Shown here: positions 46,410 through 54,828 of the stretch, one piece after another
How the letters are laid out: the number at the start of each line of letters is the position of its first letter
How positions within the stretch are numbered: position 1 is the first letter of the stretch
Origin: Opitutales bacterium
Lineage (GTDB): Bacteria > Verrucomicrobiota > Verrucomicrobiia > Opitutales > UBA2987
Assembly (NCBI GenBank): GCA_021772535.1
Contig: JAJFLV010000066.1
Span: 1-58,629 of the forward strand
DNA: 58,629 bases
Direction: 5' to 3'
Position numbers and translations under genes: made by a program
The notes under the pieces: model-generated
What the model was told of the DNA's origin: nothing
Database searches by the model: none
Seen by the model: only the letters and a program-made list of their open reading frames with translations

Positions 46410-46667
46410 CTTTGCTTTGCGTAGTTTCAGAAGTTTTTGAAAACCTTTTTTAATAAGGCTTGTGGGGCCATTATTTTCCTTGGGAGGACCAAAGAGGTGG
46501 GTTACTGTCTGTCTGGAGCGCCTTAATTTGCGGTCCAGCATCTTGTAAACCTGGATTTTCTTTCGATTAGTGCCGATTATCCCCCTCTGGCCTAGGTGGT
46601 CGAGGCCTCGAGAAACTCGCCTCAGTCTTTGGCGGGAGGAAAGAAACGGTTGCAGTAATTTTTCCAT
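46407..46667 (-). CDS. Hypothetical basic protein, 86 aa, coupled to the GbsR-type gene
   Basis: A small, strongly basic protein (MEKLLQPFLSSRQRLRRVSR...) with no named domain. Its start overlaps the stop of the regulator gene upstream (TAATG), which supports expression. Its TAG stop is made of the MITE's TA flank plus the first base of the element. Removing the MITE would give TAA at the same codon, so the insertion did not change the protein length. Confidence 0.5.
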   Translation of the reverse strand: MEKLLQPFLSSRQRLRRVSRGLDHLGQRGIIGTNRKKIQVYKMLDRKLRRSRQTVTHLFGPPKENNGPTSLIKKGFQKLLKLRKAK

Positions 46668-47194
46668 TAACTGAACAATTTTATAGCCTTGGGCATGACT
46701 TTGCTTTGCTCAGAGGCTGCAATTTTTTCCAGGATGGAACTGGTCAGGCCGACAAATTCTCCCAGTTCGACCATTTGGCGGTGGAAAACTTTGGCTTCGG
46801 CTGTGGCGAGACCACGCGTATTCTCCGCGCAATTTTTAAGAACCAACGAGGCTGGTTCGATCTCACGACGTTTTCGTTCCCTGGCAATAATGCAAAAAAT
46901 TTTCCAGACGTCTTTCTCCCCCTCAAAGTATTCCTTCCGGTCACCCCTTTTTAGCACGCTGCGCGCCAGTCCCCACCCGACCATTTCCCTCAGGTTGGTA
47001 TTGGCATTGCCACGGCTGATCTCAAGGTGCTCCATCACTTCGTCGGTACTGGCAGGTTCTGGAGAGATCAAAAGAAGCGCGTGGATTTGGGCCATTGTGC
47101 GATTGATTCCCCAGGCCGTTCCAAGTGCCCCCCATTGGGCAATGAAATCCTCTTGGGCCTGCTCAAGAACACTTTTTTGCAATGTTACACTCAT
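46667..47194 (-). CDS. GbsR/MarR-type transcriptional regulator
   Basis: The 175-aa protein is a winged-helix regulator of the GbsR type, known for controlling choline/glycine betaine uptake and synthesis. It has GALGTAWGINRTMAQIHALL and the recognition region DEVMEHLEISRGNANTNLRE, with a GDRKEYFEGEKD wing. It is divergent from the FAD oxidoreductase across an AT-rich 103-150 bp region that is a natural operator site. The target is unknown: no betaine transporter is in the window, but compatible-solute genes are 12 kb away. Confidence 0.85.
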   Translation of the reverse strand: MSVTLQKSVLEQAQEDFIAQWGALGTAWGINRTMAQIHALLLISPEPASTDEVMEHLEISRGNANTNLREMVGWGLARSVLKRGDRKEYFEGEKDVWKIFCIIARERKRREIEPASLVLKNCAENTRGLATAEAKVFHRQMVELGEFVGLTSSILEKIAASEQSKVMPKAIKLFS

Positions 47195-47345
47195 TTTTAA
47201 TTAAATATATTATATTTTCAATATTTTCTGAAAATTCAAAAAATGCAAGTGCGCAAGTGATTTTTTTCACTTTTAAGTAATCGCAAAGATTGCTCAAATG
47301 GGCGGAATCACCATATTATTGCGGTTCTCAACACTTAAACTTTCG

Positions 47346-48395
47346 ATGAACATCGATTTTCTCATTGTCGGCCAAGGACTGGCTGGAAGCTTGCTGGCCT
47401 GGAATTTATTAAAGGCCGGTTGCAAGGTTTTGGTTATTGATAATTGCCATTCGGGATCGGCAACAAGAGTCGGCGCTGGTATAGTCAACACCGTCACCGG
47501 TCCTCGCTTGGCGCCTTGCTGGCGATTGGAGCAACTATTAGCCGATTGCAGAAAGACCTACCGGTTCATTGGGGAGGAACTAGGGAACACGTATTACCGG
47601 GAAAAAGAATTGGTGAGATTTTTTAAAAACGACGAAGAACGGCAGCTATGGAAGCAAAAGCGCAGTGCCTCGGGCACCAACCGCTATCTCGGCGCCATGA
47701 GGCCCCCAGGATGGATGCCGGAAGCGGTTCTTGACCCATTTGGGAGTTTTTCCCCGGGAGGCAGCGGTCATCTTGATATGAAGAGTCTTGTGGAAGATCT
47801 CCGCAGTATCTTTGCATACCAAGGCTGCCTCATCAAAGAGTACCTGCATTATGAAAACATTGTCCCGGTAAAATCAGGGTTGAGGTGGAAAACCTGGAAT
47901 GTAGGAAAGGTGATTTTTTGCGAAGGTCATGAGGTCAGAAACAATCCTTGGTTTCAGTGGCTTCCCTTTAAACTGGCAAAAGGGGAAATTCTGGATTTGA
48001 AAATTCAACAGTCGACGCCATTTAGGCAAATTCTAAACAGCGGAAAATGGCTGCTCCCCCTGGGGAATAATTCTTATAGAGCAGGTTCAACCTATTGCTG
48101 GGACCCGATTGACACAAATTCAACTGAGGCGGGAAAAGTGGAAATCATTTCCGGCCTGAAAACTTTTTTAAAATTGCCTTTCGAAGTTACCGCACAACGA
48201 GCGGGAATTCGTCCCACAGTCAAGGATTACAAACCTGTGCTTGGGATGCATCCAAAATTTACCAACTTGGGCATCTTCAACGGCTTGGGATCAAAAGGAG
48301 CTTTCATGGCGCCCTTTTTCGCTCATCAAATGGCGAATTACCTCCATGCAGGGGAACCTCTGGAGGAAGAAGTCAACCTCTTGAGATTTGCCTGA
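47346..48395 (+). CDS. FAD-dependent amine/amino-acid oxidase-like protein (DAO family)
   Basis: I prefer the ATG at 47346 (MNIDFLIVGQGLAG) to the tracked 47298 because the Rossmann beta strand and GxGxxG motif (VGQGLAGSLLAW) then sit at the N-terminus as usual for the family. The protein (about 349 aa) has the FAD-binding fold near both ends, with LVIDNCHSGSATRVGAGIVN after the second strand and AGIRPTVKDYKPVLGMHP and FNGLGSKGAF near the C-terminus. DAO-family enzymes oxidise amino acids or amines. The substrate is unknown; it is divergent from the GbsR-type regulator, which may control it. Confidence 0.78.
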   Translation: MNIDFLIVGQGLAGSLLAWNLLKAGCKVLVIDNCHSGSATRVGAGIVNTVTGPRLAPCWRLEQLLADCRKTYRFIGEELGNTYYREKELVRFFKNDEERQLWKQKRSASGTNRYLGAMRPPGWMPEAVLDPFGSFSPGGSGHLDMKSLVEDLRSIFAYQGCLIKEYLHYENIVPVKSGLRWKTWNVGKVIFCEGHEVRNNPWFQWLPFKLAKGEILDLKIQQSTPFRQILNSGKWLLPLGNNSYRAGSTYCWDPIDTNSTEAGKVEIISGLKTFLKLPFEVTAQRAGIRPTVKDYKPVLGMHPKFTNLGIFNGLGSKGAFMAPFFAHQMANYLHAGEPLEEEVNLLRFA

Positions 48396-48651
48396 ATACG
48401 CATCGGAAAACTTCTTTCTCGTCAACACCTCTGTCTAATCGCAGGTTCAAGCCCACCTTTACCTCAAGACCTGACAGGTAGTACAGGATTCGAGATTTGT
48501 GTCCTGAATCCTGTGACATTTATCGTGCTTTCCGCAACTCTCCACCAAGAGAGAAGTTTCCATTAAATCTTGGACGATTAAACCGATAAAGGGATTAAGA
48601 CGAATTTAAGCGAAACTATTTTCTAATGGGTTTTACCAGGGAAATATCGCG
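48396..48651. other. Spacer with a 9-bp inverted repeat
   Basis: ACAGGATTC (48483-48491) pairs with GAATCCTGT (48506-48514) with a 14-nt loop, a possible transcription-stop hairpin for the FAD oxidoreductase gene. No T run follows. The rest is AT-rich and contains nothing else clear. Confidence 0.4.
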
Positions 48652-49193
48652 ATGAAGCCAAATAAAATTTACATAAGTCCGGGAAAAAGAGCGAATCTCC
48701 TCACCGCTCAAGATATCGCTTTTATTCACACGGTATTAGAAAACGAGTATTGTGGTCCGGAGGAAATTTGCTCGATGCTCAATGACAAGAATCTGAGATT
48801 AAAATTGTTGGACAAAAAAACATTGGTCCAATCTTTGATTAAAAATAAAGAAATGCTTAACATTTCCAACTACTTCTACTACTTTTTACTTTGCCGTCGG
48901 GTAATGGTGGAAGCAGGATTGAACAATCCGGCTTTTGCCAACAATATAACGGCATTTCTCTTTTGGAAATGCACCGGTTGCATTGCAAGGAGCTGGAATC
49001 TTTGAAACTGACAACCCGCTACCGTTACCCTCCCCTCTTTTTAAGGATCTTGATCAAGAAAAATTCTAATTGGGACACCGTTCATATTCGGGCTCGCATT
49101 GGACAAACACGTTTGGTATTTGACGCTTTTATGGATCCTGCCAGTTGCCAGCCGGTAGGGAAACTATCCTCCAGCCAAGACTGCTCTTTATGA
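48652..49193 (+). pseudogene. Frameshifted conserved protein gene (two overlapping ORFs)
   Basis: Two tracked ORFs (48652-49005 and 48891-49193) are consecutive parts of one protein. The first runs to NNPAFANNITAFL and then turns into non-homologous sequence; the second supplies LLEMHRLHCKELESLKL onward, with HIRARIGQTRLVFDAFMD near the end. The break is in the TTTT of ctcttttgg near 48960; a net +1 or -2 there joins them. I associate the joined form with uncharacterised PVC proteins having the pattern FYYFLLCRR-VMVEAGL. It may be a real pseudogene or an assembly error in a short T run. Function unknown. Confidence 0.7.
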
Positions 49194-49219
49194 AATACTC
49201 CCCATTGATGAACTCTCTT

Positions 49220-49834
49220 TCAATCAGCGTATTTGATGCTGCATCCGTAAGCCTGAGTATCAGCAGTTTCGATTGATTTTCCTGCAAAGGCATTGGCTAG
49301 AGCCAGGCGAACGTAATTCTGGGCAGACGGTATGTCGGTTTGATCGGCCGAGCGGATATTATCGATGGCGCCCTGATAGATCACCTTCCCCTCGGGGTTG
49401 ATGACAAACATATGAGGAGTGGCCCGTGCTCCATAAAGTTTTCCCAACTTCCCGTCGGAATCAAATAAATAGGCCGTCACTTTAGCCCCGCTCACTTTCA
49501 TGAGAGATTCGGCCTTTTCGGCAGAGACATAGCCTTGCAAACCCGGTGCCGAGGAGAGAATCGTCAACCAGACAACATCTTTCTCCAACGAAAATTTTTG
49601 AAGGTTTTGCATGTTTCCGCTATCATAATGCTTGCGCACAAAAGGACATTGGTGGTTTGTCCACTCCAGAATGACATATTGATCTTTGAAATCAGACAAA
49701 GAACGCTTCTGCCCATTGGTATCTGGAAGAGTAAAGTCCGGGGCTTCGGTTCCCGCGCTTACTGAAGCCATTTGAATTTTATTACAGGACAGAACAAGAG
49801 CAGCGACTATCGTTAAGAGGTAGAGTTTTTTCAT
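49220..49834 (-). CDS. Redoxin/thioredoxin-like lipoprotein
   Basis: The 204-aa protein has an N-terminal lipobox (ALVLSC, Cys at about 17), so it is likely a lipoprotein facing the periplasm. The redoxin domain starts EAPDFTLPDTNGQKRSLSDF and has a single resolving-site-like Cys in WTNHQCPFVRKHY, in place of the usual CxxC, so peroxidase or one-Cys reductase activity is likelier than classical thioredoxin. GARATPHMFVINPEGKVIYQ is the conserved cis-Pro segment. It is single and divergent from the aquaporin gene. Confidence 0.85.
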   Translation of the reverse strand: MKKLYLLTIVAALVLSCNKIQMASVSAGTEAPDFTLPDTNGQKRSLSDFKDQYVILEWTNHQCPFVRKHYDSGNMQNLQKFSLEKDVVWLTILSSAPGLQGYVSAEKAESLMKVSGAKVTAYLFDSDGKLGKLYGARATPHMFVINPEGKVIYQGAIDNIRSADQTDIPSAQNYVRLALANAFAGKSIETADTQAYGCSIKYAD

Positions 49835-50008
49835 ATGAGAAAGTTTAGTTCTTTTTACGGAGAAGTTTTAAAGCACTTTACAACAGGTATGTTCTTTGTC
49901 AAAGTGATGTTATTGTCCTTGTCGAATTTGGGTATCGCCTGAACAGGGTTTTTTAAAATCCTAGCTGCCCGCCAATTCTGCCTGAAATCCTTAGCCAAAA
50001 AATGAAAA
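49835..50008. other. Divergent spacer between redoxin and aquaporin genes
   Basis: AT-rich. It should hold both promoters, but no pair of -35/-10 boxes was chosen with confidence. Confidence 0.25.
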
Positions 50009-50695
50009 ATGAATATTTGCATAAAGTCTTGTCTTGCTGAACTCGTTGGAACATTTACCCTTTGCTTTGTTGGCGCAGGGGCAATCATCATGGACTCCTA
50101 CACGGGAGGTGGAGTCGGCTTGGTCGGCATAGCCCTGGCCCATGGTCTGGCTCTTTCCGTAGCCGTTACGGCCACCATGAATGTTTCAGGCGGGCAGATA
50201 AATCCTGCCATTACGCTTGGTTTGATGAGTGTGGGCAGGGAAAAATCCTCACAGGGAATCGCCAATATCATTTCTCAATTAATTGGGGGCGCCATTGGCG
50301 GCCTGCTGCTTGTCTTACTTTTCCCCGCGGACGCCGTGGACGCAGCCCTTGTGGGAACACCTGTTTTGGCGGACGGGGTTGGCGCAGGAAAAGGAATTGG
50401 TATCGAAGCAGTGGGCACTTTTCTTCTGGCCATGGCCGTATTTGGAACCGCTGTCGGAAGCAAGGCTCCCAAGGGGATGGCCGGTTTCGGGATCGGTCTC
50501 ACCCTCAGTTTTGTCATTTTGGCCATCGGTCCACTAACCGGTGCAGCCCTCAATCCTGCCAGGCATTTTGGAACGGCCATCTTTGCCGGCGAGTTCTCCC
50601 CCATGTTGGTTTACTGGATCGGCCCAGTTGTGGGAGCAGTCATCAGCTTCCAGTTATGCAGCCGGATATTAGAAGGCGGCAAAGCCGAGAAATAA
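50009..50695 (+). CDS. Aquaporin / MIP-family channel
   Basis: The 228-aa protein has six membrane helices and the two NPA boxes of the major intrinsic protein family: GGQINPAITLG (about 60-68) and TGAALNPARHFG (about 179-188). Arg after the second NPA (NPAR) is the usual selectivity residue. The length and lack of extra loops suit an AqpZ-like water channel rather than a longer glycerol facilitator, but the four selectivity-filter residues were not fully assigned. It may ease rapid water flow during osmotic shock. Confidence 0.9.
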   Translation: MNICIKSCLAELVGTFTLCFVGAGAIIMDSYTGGGVGLVGIALAHGLALSVAVTATMNVSGGQINPAITLGLMSVGREKSSQGIANIISQLIGGAIGGLLLVLLFPADAVDAALVGTPVLADGVGAGKGIGIEAVGTFLLAMAVFGTAVGSKAPKGMAGFGIGLTLSFVILAIGPLTGAALNPARHFGTAIFAGEFSPMLVYWIGPVVGAVISFQLCSRILEGGKAEK

Positions 50696-50993
50696 CCGTC
50701 GCCGTAAATTTGAACATACAGCAATCAATGCTCCTGCGCAGGGAAACCGAATTGCTTAAAAAAGCAAGCAACTGGTGAACCCTGGTATTTGATTAGCCTG
50801 CTGGCCAGCGGCATCAACGACAGGGGACCAAAATGCCATTATTGAGTTGGCTTCTTCAGCAATTCTTACGGTAAAGTGAAGTGCAGGCTCAGGTCTGAGA
50901 AATGCAGGACGATGTTCGGGTTGGGGTTTAGCTGTCAGAGACAGTTCCTTTCCGCATCTCGCATCTTTTCCGTTCTGGAAACCGTAACCTGAT
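50696..50993. other. Convergent spacer
   Basis: Between the aquaporin and FlgN-like genes. No gene, hairpin or repeat was convincing. Confidence 0.25.
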
Positions 50994-51380
50994 CTATTGT
51001 TTATAAGTAGATCGCAAATCGGCCTGAGAAACCTTCAAACCTTTCTCACGAGGCCGAAAAGGCACCGCCATTTTCAAAAGAAGCTGCTCATTTTCCCGGT
51101 CTAACAAAAATATTTTCATTAGCTTCTTTTGAGTCATATCGATCAATTTGCGGTTTTGTGCGCCTCTGATCGGGCCTGTTTCCCGCAAGTCCTTTAGGGC
51201 TGTCAAGGATTCCTCGAGGCGAGGCAAAAGGTTTCTTTTCTTTTCCAGAAATTCATCCGGTGGAGGATTTCCTTCCCGCTTTAAGAGGCTATTCTCCTCT
51301 AACAGTAGGGAGTAAGCTATTTCGCAATTCTCCAAATGAACTTGAAGTGTGTCCTTTATCTTTTTAAGGTTCATACGCAA
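50994..51380 (-). CDS. FlgN-like coiled-coil protein, 128 aa
   Basis: A small, helical, charged protein without signal peptide. Helical pairs such as FLEKKRNLLPRLEESLTAL and LLDRENEQLLLKMAVP recall FlgN-type flagellar chaperones of about 130-150 aa, but the match is by pattern only. It starts 6 nt after the TPR gene stop and is cotranscribed with it. If it is FlgN, a flagellar cluster would be expected nearby, and none is in the window. Confidence 0.5.
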   Translation of the reverse strand: MRMNLKKIKDTLQVHLENCEIAYSLLLEENSLLKREGNPPPDEFLEKKRNLLPRLEESLTALKDLRETGPIRGAQNRKLIDMTQKKLMKIFLLDRENEQLLLKMAVPFRPREKGLKVSQADLRSTYKQ

Positions 51381-51386
51381 TTCAAT

Positions 51387-52337
51387 TTAAATAATGGGTG
51401 CTTTTGAAGTTGCCAATAAGCTGGAGATGCCGGATTCCGTTTGAGAAAGCCAATCTATGTGCCCTATGCGCCAGGCCGCCATTTCCTGAATGGATTTAAG
51501 GTTTTCGTTAAGAACAATTTCGCGATCCTTCCACTCTTCTCTATCAATCAGGATGCGGTAGGCTTCACGGGCTTTGGGCAACATCCGGAGACGTTCAAAG
51601 CATAAGCCGATTTGAAAAATGATGGGCCATTGCCATTCGGGATCACTGCTCAGAGGCGCCATCGCCTGGTAAATTTTCAGGGCGCTTAAAAAATCGCTTT
51701 GTTCAAAAAACTCGTTAGCCAACTGGTTGCCCGTTCTCTTTTTCCAGTAAAACCATAATTTCTCTCCACCCTCCCTGGTAATCAAATTATTGCGTAATAA
51801 ATTAAGCGCTTCCTCGACCGCTTCGCGAGGCCGATTGAGGCGTTTGAAAGAATTAGACAGCAAAAAATGACTTTCCGCCACGAGATGACTATCGGGATAA
51901 TTTTCGATAAACTTCTTTAAGGCCGCCACGACTATAGGATAATTCTCCATCAAGTATTGAGTGTAAGCGGATTTAAAGTGAACCAACTCCTGATCTTTTT
52001 GACTGAGATCAAACAGGGATAATCGAGAGAAAAGTTTGGCCGCCTCCTTGTAATCTCCATATTGAAAAAAGGTTTCGGCTATTTCCAATTGTGCCTTCAT
52101 TGACAGATGAACATAATTCTTCATCCTCTCCTGCGGTATATTGAGAGACAGGTTTAATACACTGTAAAACTTCGATAGAGCCAGCTTGATGGCGCCCACA
52201 TCGCGGTACAATATTCCGAGCTTAATAAAAATGTCCGGCAATTCAGGATCTCTCGGATATGTCTCAACAAATTTTTCATAAACGACGGCTGTTTTCGACG
52301 TATTTCCAACCACAGAATACGTTTCGGCCATATCCAA
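51387..52337 (-). CDS. TPR-repeat protein, N-terminus uncertain
   Basis: The 316-aa product is a chain of tetratricopeptide repeats, for example [37 protein letters not shown] and [20 protein letters not shown]. Such proteins bind partner proteins. The tracked start (MDMAETYS) is probably too short: the same frame is open upstream to a TGA at 52452 and encodes [19 protein letters not shown], which looks like a real protein. No start codon was found there, suggesting that a 5' frameshift or an odd start lies near 52450. It is cotranscribed with the FlgN-like gene. Confidence 0.65.
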   Translation of the reverse strand: MDMAETYSVVGNTSKTAVVYEKFVETYPRDPELPDIFIKLGILYRDVGAIKLALSKFYSVLNLSLNIPQERMKNYVHLSMKAQLEIAETFFQYGDYKEAAKLFSRLSLFDLSQKDQELVHFKSAYTQYLMENYPIVVAALKKFIENYPDSHLVAESHFLLSNSFKRLNRPREAVEEALNLLRNNLITREGGEKLWFYWKKRTGNQLANEFFEQSDFLSALKIYQAMAPLSSDPEWQWPIIFQIGLCFERLRMLPKAREAYRILIDREEWKDREIVLNENLKSIQEMAAWRIGHIDWLSQTESGISSLLATSKAPII

Positions 52338-53029
52338 AAGAACTTTGCGCTGGTTCTCTTCCTCATCATAACCGATCCGTGGGAAAAGAAACCGGTGAAA
52401 CGGCCCATGTGGAACGATGGAACAATACCCTGTGTCAACGACTGGGTCGTTTCACACGCAAAACCCTCTCCTTTTCCAAGCTTAAGAGTATGCATGAAAC
52501 CTGTCTGAGACTTTTCATTCATCAATATAATCAAGAATTAGCCACCATTCCTACTTAATACACTACCCTTTTTCTTTCTTTCACGATGACCATATCTAGT
52601 CTAATTGCTTCGATTTTTTCACGTTATTGAACTTATTGTAGTGAGCGCTTGCGCAGACCGTAATTGGGTACTATAAAATTTTTAGCTGAATTTTGCAAGT
52701 GAGTTTGTAATTCTTTGACTGCGAGGAAGGTTTATCTGGATTCCGCTATTACAGCCCAATTTCAACAATGCGTGTGCACATCGTTTTGCTACCTTCCTAT
52801 TCCAATAAAACGGCCATGGAAAACTCTCATTTTCACCTGCCAGATGGATTTGCAGTTATCCCAATGAAAAAGTGCTGCCCCTGTTCGAGAATAGTCCCCC
52901 GGGTGGTTGGGTGAAAGATTAAATGTCCCCCTGGTTAGTTGCGAGATTCGACTGAAGAGGGTAAGAATCGTTTGTTAATGGGTGTCGATGATCGATCTTT
53001 GTTCGTGCATGTGGCCTGACTTCATGCTG
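52338..53029. other. Spacer, partly a possible 5' part of the TPR gene
   Basis: 52338-52451 (minus) probably encodes the missing N-terminus of the TPR protein. 52560-53029 is of mixed composition and no gene, repeat or terminator was convincing. Confidence 0.3.
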
Positions 53030-53887
53030 TCAGCCCTTGACTGCGCCGCTGGTTAGACCGGAAAGGTATTCCCGTTGAAGAAGAAGAAAGAGACAGGCGA
53101 TGGGTGCGATGGAGAAAAGGGTTGAAGCGGTGGAAATACCGTATTCCTGCATATTGTAGGCCTCCCGCAAGTTGACAATGGCGACGGCAAGGGGGAATTT
53201 CTCCGGGGTCTGCAAAACGACCTGGGGAGTAATGAAATTGTTCCACATGGCCAGAAAAGTGATCATCAGAAACGCGCCCATCATGGGCCGGACAAGGGGA
53301 AGGATGATGGAAAAAAAGATGCGCCCCTCGCCGCAGCCATCAATACGCGCCGCGTCGATTATGTCGTTGGAAATTGCATTGAGTATGGCCTGGCGAAAGA
53401 GAAAGACACCAAATGCGGGCGCGGCGGCGGGCAGAATCAATCCCGTGTAGGTGTCGAGCAGGTTGAGCCAATAGAGCAATTGATAGGTCGGAGCGAGGAG
53501 GAGGGGCGGTGGTATCAGCAATGTCAGCAAAACGAGCGCGGTGATTGGTTTTCGCAGACGGAAATTGAATTTGGCCAAGGCATAACCGCCCATGGCCGAA
53601 GCGAGGGTTGCCAACAGGCTGGTGACCGAAGCCAGAAAAACCGAGTTCATTCCCGAGTGGAAGAAATTAACCCTTTCATTGGTGAAGATTTCGCGATAGT
53701 TGTCCCATGTAAGACGATCCCAGGCGACCCCGAAAAGCCCGCTTCCCTGTGGCAGGAAAAGGCCCGTTAGGAAGTCGCCAGTATTCTTGAAGGAACCGCA
53801 CAACATCCAGAAAAACGGCAACAGAGTGAGGATGGCAAAAAACCACAGAAAAATAACCGTTATGGCCCGTTGGAACCGATCAACCAT
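53030..53887 (-). CDS. Carbohydrate ABC transporter permease (MalG type)
   Basis: The tracked start at 53968 lies inside the upstream permease; the ATG at 53887 (MVDRFQRAITVIFLW) begins the first helix and sits 5 nt after that gene's stop, so I use it (285 aa). Six helices are predicted. The binding-protein-dependent transport loop (EAA motif) shows in ISNDIIDAARIDGCGEGRIFF, which meets the ATPase. It forms an importer with the other permease and the solute-binding protein. No ATPase gene is in the window, so a shared MsmK-like subunit must be elsewhere. Confidence 0.9.
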   Translation of the reverse strand: MVDRFQRAITVIFLWFFAILTLLPFFWMLCGSFKNTGDFLTGLFLPQGSGLFGVAWDRLTWDNYREIFTNERVNFFHSGMNSVFLASVTSLLATLASAMGGYALAKFNFRLRKPITALVLLTLLIPPPLLLAPTYQLLYWLNLLDTYTGLILPAAAPAFGVFLFRQAILNAISNDIIDAARIDGCGEGRIFFSIILPLVRPMMGAFLMITFLAMWNNFITPQVVLQTPEKFPLAVAIVNLREAYNMQEYGISTASTLFSIAPIACLFLLLQREYLSGLTSGAVKG

Positions 53888-53892
53888 ATTCG

Positions 53893-54777
53893 CTAATCTT
53901 CCTCCTTTCTGCCAAAGTAGAAACGCTGTAACGCCGTCGGGACAATGAGAATCACCGCAAGGACCCAACCAATGGCGCTGGCGTAACCGAGGTCACCGAT
54001 TTCAAACCCGTTCAGGTAAAGATACATTACAATGGTCAATCCCTGGTAATCGGGACCGGCCGTTTGGTTAAGAAGAACAAACGGCAGTTCAAAGAGTTGA
54101 AAACTCCCGATCAGCGAAAGCAGGACAACAAACCCGAAGACGGGCCGAATCGCCGGAAGAATAACGTGATTAAACCGTTGCCATGCTTTAGCTCCATCGA
54201 TGCGGGCCGCGTCGAGCAGATCACTATTTACGTTTTGCAAGGCGGCCAGGAAAAAGATCATATTGAACCCCACATACATCCATAATCCGGCGATGATGAG
54301 AGCGCCCATAACGTGGTTTTGCAGCCAGGCGTAATCAGGGTTGAAGCCAAATAGTCCATTCAGCACCCGGTTGAGCAACCCCACCCTTCCGGCAAATACA
54401 ATAGTCGACAAAAAACCAACAAACACCGGTCCAACCAGAGCAGGGGAAAAGAAAATCAGCCGCAGGAAGGTCCTGCCTCGAAGCCAGGGTTGATTAAGTA
54501 ATAGGGCCAACCCCAGGGCCAGAGGCATCTGGATGAACAAGGTGGCTACGGCATAGGTCAGCGTATTGCGAAGGGCTTTCCAGAATAACGGATCTTGCAG
54601 CAAATTAAAAAAATTGTCCAAATAAACAAAACGCTGAAATCCGGGACCGAAAGTCTGATGAAAGGCAAGATTGACCGATTGCAGCAGCGGATAGGCCACA
54701 AAAACACCAATTATAAGCAAGAAGGGGCTCAGAAATAAATAAGGCGCAAGCGGATTATGGAGACGATATTGAGCCAT
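53893..54777 (-). CDS. Carbohydrate ABC transporter permease (MalF type)
   Basis: The 294-aa protein has about six helices, opening with HNPLAPYLFLSPFLLIIGVF. Its EAA loop reads VNSDLLDAARIDGAKAWQRFN. It is the first of the two permeases, 51 nt after the solute-binding protein gene, and pairs with the MalG-type permease. Confidence 0.9.
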   Translation of the reverse strand: MAQYRLHNPLAPYLFLSPFLLIIGVFVAYPLLQSVNLAFHQTFGPGFQRFVYLDNFFNLLQDPLFWKALRNTLTYAVATLFIQMPLALGLALLLNQPWLRGRTFLRLIFFSPALVGPVFVGFLSTIVFAGRVGLLNRVLNGLFGFNPDYAWLQNHVMGALIIAGLWMYVGFNMIFFLAALQNVNSDLLDAARIDGAKAWQRFNHVILPAIRPVFGFVVLLSLIGSFQLFELPFVLLNQTAGPDYQGLTIVMYLYLNGFEIGDLGYASAIGWVLAVILIVPTALQRFYFGRKEED

Positions 54778-54828
54778 ACTTATTATTTGTAATTCTAACT
54801 CTTAAATTAACCCTGAGGCAGGCTCCCG

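Noticed and set aside
50062-50778. Plus-strand ORF of 238 aa overlapping the aquaporin
   Set aside because: It is rich in Cys, His, Arg and Trp, as expected for an out-of-frame shadow; the aquaporin frame has both NPA motifs.
52154-52534. Minus-strand ORF of 126 aa as an independent gene
   Set aside because: Mostly an out-of-frame copy of the TPR gene's 5' part; only its first residues could belong to a real N-terminus.
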